Under the pieces are notes generated by a model, which ran no database searches, was not told where the DNA came from, and saw only the letters and a program-made list of their open reading frames with translations. Below are positions 56,463-64,000 of a stretch of 64,000 nt of DNA, in pieces. How positions within the stretch are numbered: the first letter of the stretch is position 1; every line of letters starts with the position of its first letter. Origin of the DNA: Anaeramoeba flamelloides. Taxonomy: Eukaryota; Metamonada; Anaeramoebidae. The position numbers and the translations under genes were made by a program. The stretch is from the NCBI GenBank assembly GCA_027625915.1, contig JANTQA010000029.1:5208001-5272000 (forward strand). The letters run 5' to 3'.

Positions 56463-59400
56463 TCTTTTTTTTTTTTTTTTTTATCAAAAATTTTGTATTA
56501 ATGATAAATTCAAAAAAAAAAGTAAAAAACTTTTTGGTTCAATTTCCATTTTTTTATTGATCTTATAAAACAACCTTTCAAAAAATTTTTTTTTCCAAAA
56601 ACTAAAGTTCTATTGTTGTCAACTAATTTACAAGTTTTGTTTTTTGGACTTGGATTAACAAATTTCTTTCTTCAAGTCTCATAAAAACATTTTCAAAAAT
56701 ATGAAAGTCAAGAAAATTGTTGAAAACATTTTTATGAATTTATCAGTATTTTGATTTCAGTTTACTGTTGAGAGAAAAATGTTGGACACAGAAAAATGGT
56801 TGGACACCATTTTTAATTGGGAACATTACTGAAATTGAAAATCAAATCCAATTGATAACTAGGTGAATTTTAAATAAATCCAGGTTTAAATGTTTTACAA
56901 GTTCATTAATCTGTGGTGTGTGTAGAATACTCATTTGAATGGTTGATAACTAAAGTAGATTATGCTATTTTAACAATAATCCAAGTTGTAGTAAAGTTTT
57001 CTATGAATTCTGAAAATGGTAATTTTTAAACTTGCTTTAGATTATAAGAGATCAGGTTTTGAAAAAGTAGAATTACATTAATCCTTATTCTAATAAGTAG
57101 ATTATTGTTATTTTCTTTAGTTATTTCACAAAACGATTGAAATTAAAAATCAATTTTACTAATGTTCCCAATTAAAAAAAATGTTCAACCATTTTTTTGT
57201 GTCCAACATTTTTCTCTCAACAGTTAATTTATTTTCATTTACTTTCATTCACAAAGGCCCACTATCCCGACAAAAAAGTGTATCTTATCGAAAAATTATT
57301 TAAAACATAATTTAAATGAAATTGAATAGAAAAAACCTTTAAGAACCACTTTTCGAGATGAAAGCCCCTGTATTATTAAGAGACCATGTACTTGTTATTG
57401 TTTGAAAATATCACAAAAATTTTCTCAAGTAAAATCACAATTGAAATCAAATGAAAATTTTTTGGATTTTTCAAAATTCAGGTTTGTTAATTTGATGATG
57501 TGAGGTTACCAAAAATCTGTTTTAGTTTTAAAAAAATCCATCTCAAAACAATTTGATAAATTCAACTTCTCTATAGAAACCTTTCTAGTGAATTGTTCTT
57601 GATTACTTTGAAGAGGTTAAATAAATTTTTAATTTAGTTTCCAAAAATTTTTGAAAAGTAAAATTATATATTTTTCCCAAATTTTATGCTTTTACTTTTT
57701 TTTAAAATGGGAAAAATACCTTCCTTTTCAGACTTTATATTTATTTACAAACCAGCCAAGCCTCTAGAAGTCAAATTTAAATCAAAATGTAGATAAAAAT
57801 GAAAAAAAAAATCTTGAAAAATAAGAAAAAATGTGGAAAATTTTTTGGACGGTTTTTCTTTCCTTGATCAATCCACTCTCAAAAGGAAATTGTTGAGTAA
57901 AGATTGTTAATCAACACCTGTAATGTATATATGTAATTTGAGTGGCAAAAAGATTCTTATAGCATCCATGAAACAAATTATTTTTCAAATTTAAAAAAAT
58001 CTTGAATACCACAAATAAAAATAAAATAGAAAATTTATTTTTAATGAAATAAAACATTAAGCAAATAATAACGAATATAAATTTTCCACTTGTTTTGCTT
58101 ATGAACAATATATGTCACTTCTGACGATAATGGTGCATTTTATAAAAAAATTCTTTACTTTTGGTTTTTAAAATAATAGCATTACAAACGGTACTGTCTA
58201 TGTGAAAAATATTCAAGAATAGATTCAAGTACAAAAATAAAAAATTAAAAAAAAAAAGAAAAAACAATTAATTTCGAAAAGAAAATGGAAATTTTCTTTG
58301 CCAATTCTTAAATAAACAAGAAAGTAAATACCAATCGTTTGAAAAATTTGGACAAATACTAATTATCTAATTTAAATATTCTTTTTGAGACTTGAAATTG
58401 AGATGAAAAATAAAAAGCATGTTCATTGTCCTTCGCATAAATTTTGGTTGAAAAAACATTTAAAATTAAAAAAAATAAATTAATTGTTTACAAAAAACAT
58501 TAAAATATCCTTAGATCAAAAAGTATGATTGACTAATTAACGTTATCCATAAAATTTTTCAAGTTTCTAAATTGTTTATTAAAGAATGAAATAGGATTTT
58601 ATTTTTTCTAAAGAAATATTGCAAATTTGATAACCAGATAAAAAACAAAGCAAACAACAATTATATATTTATAATTAACACAACTCTGTCTCTTGATAAA
58701 TTAAATTGAATATTAAATTGAACTAAAATACTTTTAAAATATTTTAGTATAATAAAATAAATCAACTTCCCAAAATGACAAGTATCTTTCATTTCGATAA
58801 TTATCTTACTTTAATCAGCAACAAAAATATTCTAAATTTTTTCTTGCTCTCGTATATATATTTTTTTATGTTAGGTTTTTATCATGTCTTTTTTTCAATT
58901 TTTTTTTTTTTTGTTTTCAAAAAAAATCGGTTTTGGCATAACACGCTAAAAATTGAAAATTTTTATGAATATTATTTTTCTCATTTTTTGTGAAAAGAAT
59001 TGGTTTATCTTAAATTTCAAAAGGTGTTTCTGGTCATTGCTAGACGATATTCAAAAAAGAGAAAAAATGTATTTGTAAAGACAATTTCTGATTGTGTAAC
59101 ATTACTGAAAATTTTGAAATCTTAAAGATAATCCAAAAATAATATAGTAATATACAATCTTACACACACCTAACTAACCCTTCCCAAGGTGACACACACC
59201 TAACTTACCCATGAATAATCGTGAAACATATGATTTTATACTGGAATTCACTTTAAGGAAATTCGAGTTAAAGGACATCTTGAGTGTAATTTAAACTTGA
59301 AAAATAATAATAATAAAAATGGATATTTTTCACTTCTTTCTGATTTGCAAGTATTTGAACTTATTTATTTTTATAGAAATCATCAATAATTAATATTAAT

Positions 59401-59687
59401 GATATTATCGATAAAACAATATTTTAAATAAACATTATTAAACAAAATTTTATTTTCTAATAAAAAAAAAAAAAAAATCAATACACAAATAAACATGTTC
59501 TATTAATTTCATAGGATTTTTAAAAAAATTATTAAATTTTGGAAAGATATATTATTTTTCACAAAATCAATATTTTCTTATCTTTAAATTAATTCGATTA
59601 TTAAATTTCTGGATTCAAAATTATTCGTTTTTGATCGATGAAACTTTTTTTGTCAAAAAATTATTTAAAGAACTGGGCAAGCCAGAT
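56463..59687. other. AT-rich spacer with one MITE-like element; possible 5' exon of the BEACH gene
   Basis: Contains the inverted-repeat element at 56765-57223 and A/T spacer. A direct pair of CACACACCTAACT(A/T)ACCC-type segments lies at 59162-59212. The BEACH-family frame is open back to about 59500, and an acceptor-like TTTCATAG ends at 59514, so a short upstream exon may lie in 58700-59450. The frame starting MTSIFHFDNYLTLISNK at 58775 is one candidate but cannot be confirmed. Confidence 0.45.
56765..57223. mobile_element. 459-bp MITE with about 75-bp inverted repeats and TTA target duplication
   Basis: The left end CTGTTGAGAGAAAAATGTTG, followed by GACACA and ATGGTTG, is mirrored at the right end (CAACATTTTTCTCTCAACAG). 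The match continues through TTTTTAATTGGGAACATTA. TTA flanks both sides (56762-56764 and 57224-57226), a 3-bp duplication as in PIF/Harbinger-type elements. No transposase frame is present. Confidence 0.75.
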
Positions 59688-62600
59688 ATGCAAAGTATAT
59701 GGTATAAAACATTTCCAAACTTAACAAATTCCGAAACAAATAATTATTTAATTAGAAATAATATATATTATTTTACTGAAAGAAAAGAAAAAAATTTAAA
59801 AAGAAAAAAAATGAAAAAAAAATATGAAGAAATTATTTTGAATTTAGCAAGGTATTTCTCACCAAAAAATAAAGAAGATTTTGAATTTAAATTAAAATAT
59901 ATTTTATTAAAATTATTATTAACTATAATTAAAGACAAGCCAGAAATCGAAATTAAAATAGCAGAATCACATATATTCGAAGGGTTATGTGATTTCTTAT
60001 TATGGATTAGTTTCACTTACCCACAAAAGCATGTCACTAATTATTTACAAAGACATAAATCAAAAAAGAATCTCCTGGAAAAGGATAAAGAAAATAATTT
60101 TCTACTTGATAAAAATGATAATGAATTGTTTGTTGATGATTATACTGAATTCCATAGGTTATTAAATTTAAACAATAACGAAACAAACGATTTCCAAAAT
60201 AAAAATAAAGATAATGAAAATGAAAATGAAAATGAAAATGAAAATGAAAATGAAAATGAAAATGAAAATGAAAATGAAAATGAAAAGGATAAAGAAAAAG
60301 ACCAAGAGACAGAAAAAGAAAATGAAAAAAAAAATGAAAATGAAAATAAAGAATTCCAAACTATTACCTTACCAAAATTAAAAACAACAATGATTAGAAT
60401 TAATTTAGATAAATTAAATAAAATTTTTAAAATATTTTCGCTTATTTGTCAAGAAAGTAGTAATAACTATTTGGAACTAAAAAAAAAAAAAGTAAATAAT
60501 AATAGAAAAAGAGTGAATTCTTTTGACCCGAGAAGATTTGTGCCATTAAAATCCAATAAACAGCAACAAGAACAAGAAAAAGAATCTAAATATAAGGAAT
60601 TGGAAATTACCAAAGACAAATTTGAATTAACTTTAAAAGATTTTTTAAAATATAGAATTCTAGATGTATGCTTAAAAATATTTAATTATAACTTTCATAA
60701 AGATTCGAAAAATAGTGTTACTAGGGATCGGTTAAAAAATATTTCACCAGTATTACAAACATATGTTTTACCGTTATTAATTAATAATTTTCATCCAGAA
60801 ATGGTATACCATTTGTCAGGGAAAAGATTTTGGAGTATCCTATTTTCCGATTTTTTTATTAAAAATCTAAATTCATTACACTGTCCCAAAGAATCAAAAA
60901 ACAATTGGAAAATACTCATCAACATTATTTTCCAATTTGCTAATTATGCTGGTACCTTTTATCAATTTGAAAAACTTAAATCCTTTTCAGTGCCCGTTAC
61001 AAATTTGACAACCATTGGAAATAAAAAAAACAGCAATGGTAATAATAAATCTGAAGAAGCGCTTTCTCTACAACAACAAAATACTCCAATTTTAAATTTT
61101 ATTGAATGTGAAGTTTTATTATCATTAATGAATACATGTAAAAATAATTTATTAATATTATGGAAATCTGGGGTTACATTAACAAAAATCTTAGATGGTA
61201 ATCCAAAATTACTTGCACCTTGGATCTCTAAATTTAATGGTATTAATATTATTTGTGGATTATTATTATTTTTAGAAAAAAAAAAAAAAAGAAATCAAAA
61301 TTATTTTCTTGATCAAAATAATAAATTATTTTATTTAAAATTAAGAAAAATTTATTTAAATTTACTTGGATCATTATTAAAAATAACTAAGATTCGGAAG
61401 GACGTTATAAATTCCGAAATATTAATCAAATTATTATTAAAATTACTTGAAGATGAAATGGAAAGAGATTTTTCATTAAATCAAATTATTGAATTTTTAA
61501 AACTTACACCAATGAAAATTACGATTGAATGGATTAACTTTATTAAAAAAATTTTAAATTATATTAAAAAAATTTCAAGAAAAATGAATAAAATTAAATT
61601 TTTACAATTATTAATAGATGTATTATCACAAATTATAAATTTAATTTTTTTAGAAAGTGAAATATTACAAAATTATTTTATTAAATGTGATTCTTTTCAA
61701 ATTATTAAATTATTGTTGTTATCAAAAAATAATTCCATAAAATTAATTGAAGTTAGTTTACAATTTTTATCATCTTTATTATATAAAAATCGTAAAAATT
61801 ATTTGTTATATAAACAGCAATTAGGATTGAATTTGATATTAAAAATATTAAATGAGAAATTCAACATAGAAAATACAAAGGAAGTGGTTAGAATGATTGA
61901 AAAAAATGATGAGAAAGATGATGATTATAAAATTGAGAAAAATAGAATAGAGAATGAAGATAAATTTTATAACAAAGAAGAAATAAATGAAAATAAGGAA
62001 GAAATAAAAGAAAATGAAGAACAAATAAATGAAAATAAACAAGAAATAAATGAAAACGAAGAAGAAATAAAAGAAAATAAAGAACAAATAAATGAAAATA
62101 AAGAAATAGTTAAAAATAAAGAAAAATCATCGCTGTTATTGGATTTGTTATTAAAGAGATTATTAGAAATTAATTCCATTGAACAGATAGAAACAACAAA
62201 ATTCATTGTAAATCCAGTATTTTTGCCAATGATATTTACTTATTTGGAAAAGGAAAGTGGATCTAATTTTGAAAATTATTTCAGAATTTTAGAATTAATT
62301 TCAAATTTGTGTATTAATTCTAAACAAAATATTAGTCAGTGCTTGGATAACACTATTAATTTAATACCTTTATTAATTAATCAAATTCTAGAAAAAAAAA
62401 TAGAAAATTTATTATTAATTGAAAAAATAATTAACTTTTTTGAAATTATTAAATTTTATTTAAATGGAACAAAAAATATTTATTCAATTTTAAAATTGCT
62501 GTTGTTTTTTACAAATGATTCAAAGTATGTAAAACAAGTCGAATTAATACTAGAAATTATTTTAACATTAACTGATTTAAATTTATTAGATAATAATCAG

Positions 62601-62831
62601 ATTGATAATAGTTTTTATTTTAATGGAGAAAATTCTTATTTCCAATTAGATCCCTTGCCGATAGATTGGCCAAGAAAAAATTGGAGTTTTTATCTTTGGG
62701 TGAAATTTTCAGATTTGAATAAAGAGAAAATAATGATTTTTTCTTTTTTAACTTGTGAAAATTTTGGTATTAAATGTTATATAAAAAATGATTTTCAAAA
62801 TAAAAAAATATATTTAATTTTAAAAATAAAA

Positions 62832-62868
<37 letters not shown>

Positions 62869-64000
62869 GTAATGATGATAATGATAATGACAATTACAAC
62901 AAGAATAAGAATAAGAATAATAAATTAATAATTGAATTGAAAAAAAAATTAATTCAAAATGGTAAATGGGTTTTTTTGACTATTACTCAAAAATATAATG
63001 AATTTAAGCAATTGCATCCCTTAACTGTTTATTTAAATTCGGAATTGTTAATAAAAAGTACATTGCCTTATCCACAATTCAAAAAACAGCAATTAGTCTA
63101 TAATTCAATTGGGAATTCTTTACCTAGTTTCGTCAATAATCTGGATAGCAGCAGCAGCAATAATGACGATGAAGACGGTGACATAAATGTTAATGATGAT
63201 AATGATAATACAAATGATGGGTTTAAAGGGGAAATAGGAGATATATGCCTATTAGATCATTTCTTAAATTTAAATGAAGTGTATGAATTATATTCGAAAA
63301 AATCAAATCTGAATATCAACACTTTTAATACCATTGAATTGTCAAACAATAATTCAATTGATAAGATTTTGATATTTTTAAATCCTGAAATGTTTTGTGG
63401 TAAAAGTTTTATTAAAATACCCTATTCTAGTGATAATATAATAATTATTAAAATTAAAAATTTGACTATTTTGAAAAAAACACAATTATCAAATATTTTG
63501 CCGTGTATTGGTGGATTAAAATTATTTTTACCAATTTTTGAAATTATTTCCTTTGGTGATTCCGATGAAAAAAAAGGCTCGATATTAAATAAATTATTTC
63601 AAATAATTATAAACTTTCTCTTATCTAGTTATAAATTACGTTTTGAGGCCATCAAAATTAATTTATTTCAACTACTTGCATTGTTGTTTAAAAAAATTAA
63701 TCCGATATTTATTACTTCAAAAATATTTCAAATCATGACTCATTTTTTAGTCAAATTGAAGAATTTTCAATTAAAAAATATATTGATTAAAGATTTTTTA
63801 TTAGACTTTGAAATCTGGATTTATTGTAATTTCAGAGTTCAAGAGTTTATAATAAAATCATTGAATACAATTTTTTTTGATTTGTTAGAGCATGAAAATT
63901 TTCAATTTAATTGGTTTAATCAAAAATTTTTAATTTCCTTATTAAGAAATTACTATTGGCTGTTTGAAGAAACTTTATCATTAAGTAATGCAGAAAATAG
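59688..64000 (+). CDS. BEACH-family (LRBA/neurobeachin-type) giant protein, N-terminal part, runs off the window
   Basis: Open without interruption from the ATG at 59688 to the window end (1,437 codons), and open back to about 59500 without another ATG, so the start may lie in an upstream exon. The first 950 residues are leucine/isoleucine-rich helical repeats (armadillo-like), broken by poly(Asn-Glu) near 175-200 and a heptad tract near 763-810. Residues about 973-1010 read FYFNGENSYFQLDPLPIDWP then WSFYLWVKF, the start of the concanavalin-like domain of BEACH proteins (usual pattern: FxFxGxxSGIxLPxLxxWPxxxGFSFxxWxR). After a poly-Asn loop come LTVYLNSELLIKSTLPYPQ, GEIGDICLLDHFLNLNEVYE, and from about 1240 FCGKSFIKIPYSS and LPCIGGLKLFLPIFEIIS, matching the segment leading into DUF4704. 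The PH-BEACH and WD40 modules would lie beyond the edge (inference). These proteins scaffold membrane trafficking and lysosome-related organelles. Codon use is markedly A/T-richer than in the sugar-enzyme gene. Confidence 0.8.
60212..60286 (+). repeat. (AATGAA)n hexanucleotide tract inside the BEACH-family gene
   Basis: About twelve near-perfect AATGAA units encode alternating Asn-Glu. In-frame hexamer repeats change length without breaking the frame, so this is a likely polymorphic site. Confidence 0.9.
61972..62118 (+). repeat. 21-bp tandem repeat coding seven-residue units (coiled-coil-like)
   Basis: Encodes EEINENK, EEIKENE, EQINENK, QEINENE, EEIKENK, EQINENK, EIVKNKE. Each seven-residue unit has one isoleucine at the same place and otherwise E/N/K/Q, so the repeat has exact heptad spacing. 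This could form a weak coiled coil or a charged single helix. Confidence 0.85.
62829..62867 (+). repeat. (AAT)n tract coding poly-asparagine
   Basis: About thirteen AAT codons in a row inside the concanavalin-like domain, followed by GGTAATGATGAT-type sequence coding N/D. It probably sits in a surface loop of that domain. Confidence 0.9.

Noticed and set aside
60168-62206. Phe/Ile-rich minus-strand frames
   Set aside because: They are complements of the poly(Asn-Glu) and heptad repeats of the BEACH-family gene.
1-64000. LTR retrotransposons, Polintons or other virus-like elements
   Set aside because: No long direct terminal repeats and no capsid, integrase, protease or packaging ATPase text was recognised; the reverse-transcriptase fragments are of non-LTR (LINE) type.

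Overview
The window is nuclear DNA from a very AT-rich protist. Protein-coding islands sit in long A/T-dominated spacers with many homopolymer runs. Genes use the standard code, carry short GT-AG introns (about 110-200 bp in most genes), and are rich in low-complexity Q/N/E/K tracts. The gene content (TFIID subunit, eL19, a PSTAIRE-type CDK, a BEACH-family protein) is plainly eukaryotic. An amoeboid or flagellate lineage such as Anaeramoeba would fit the composition and gene style, but the sequence alone does not settle the taxon. No rRNA, tRNA, CRISPR array or LTR/virus-like element was recognised.

Layout. 2023-3057 (-): UBA-like, Q/E-rich protein, two exons. 7128-8357 (-): unrecognised 409-aa protein with a basic tail. 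11952-13160 (+): TAF11 with an Arg/Gly-repeat N-terminus. 18417-19157 (-): ribosomal protein eL19 with a K/Q/P-repeat tail. 22008-26169 (+): four-exon CDK1/2-like kinase with a 2.7-kb third intron. 26170-32833: large spacer with a nearly perfect 881-bp foldback element and an older inverted-repeat element. 32834-33793 (+): unrecognised three-exon gene. 35140-35900: LINE relic split by a hairpin-rich element. 36491-41638 (-): NT5DC1-like HAD 5'-nucleotidase whose two recognised exons are separated by a 3.95-kb intron full of nested mobile elements. 45355-51744 (-): a 2,129-residue intronless fusion of galactokinase, UDP-sugar pyrophosphorylase and UDP-galactose 4-epimerase. 55212-56462 (+): unrecognised three-exon helical protein. 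59688-end (+): N-terminal part of a giant BEACH-family protein that runs off the window.

The most striking find is the galactokinase/USP/epimerase fusion. One polypeptide carries all three activities needed to take galactose to UDP-glucose without the classical galactose-1-phosphate uridylyltransferase. It is far more GC-rich than its surroundings, has no introns, and begins with a signal-peptide-like segment.

The second theme is the spacers, which are not empty. They hold at least eight inverted-repeat (MITE-like) elements from several families, some with readable TA or TTA target duplications. They also hold a family of tandem-hairpin elements and three decayed non-LTR (LINE) reverse-transcriptase relics. 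Nested insertions give a relative order of events.
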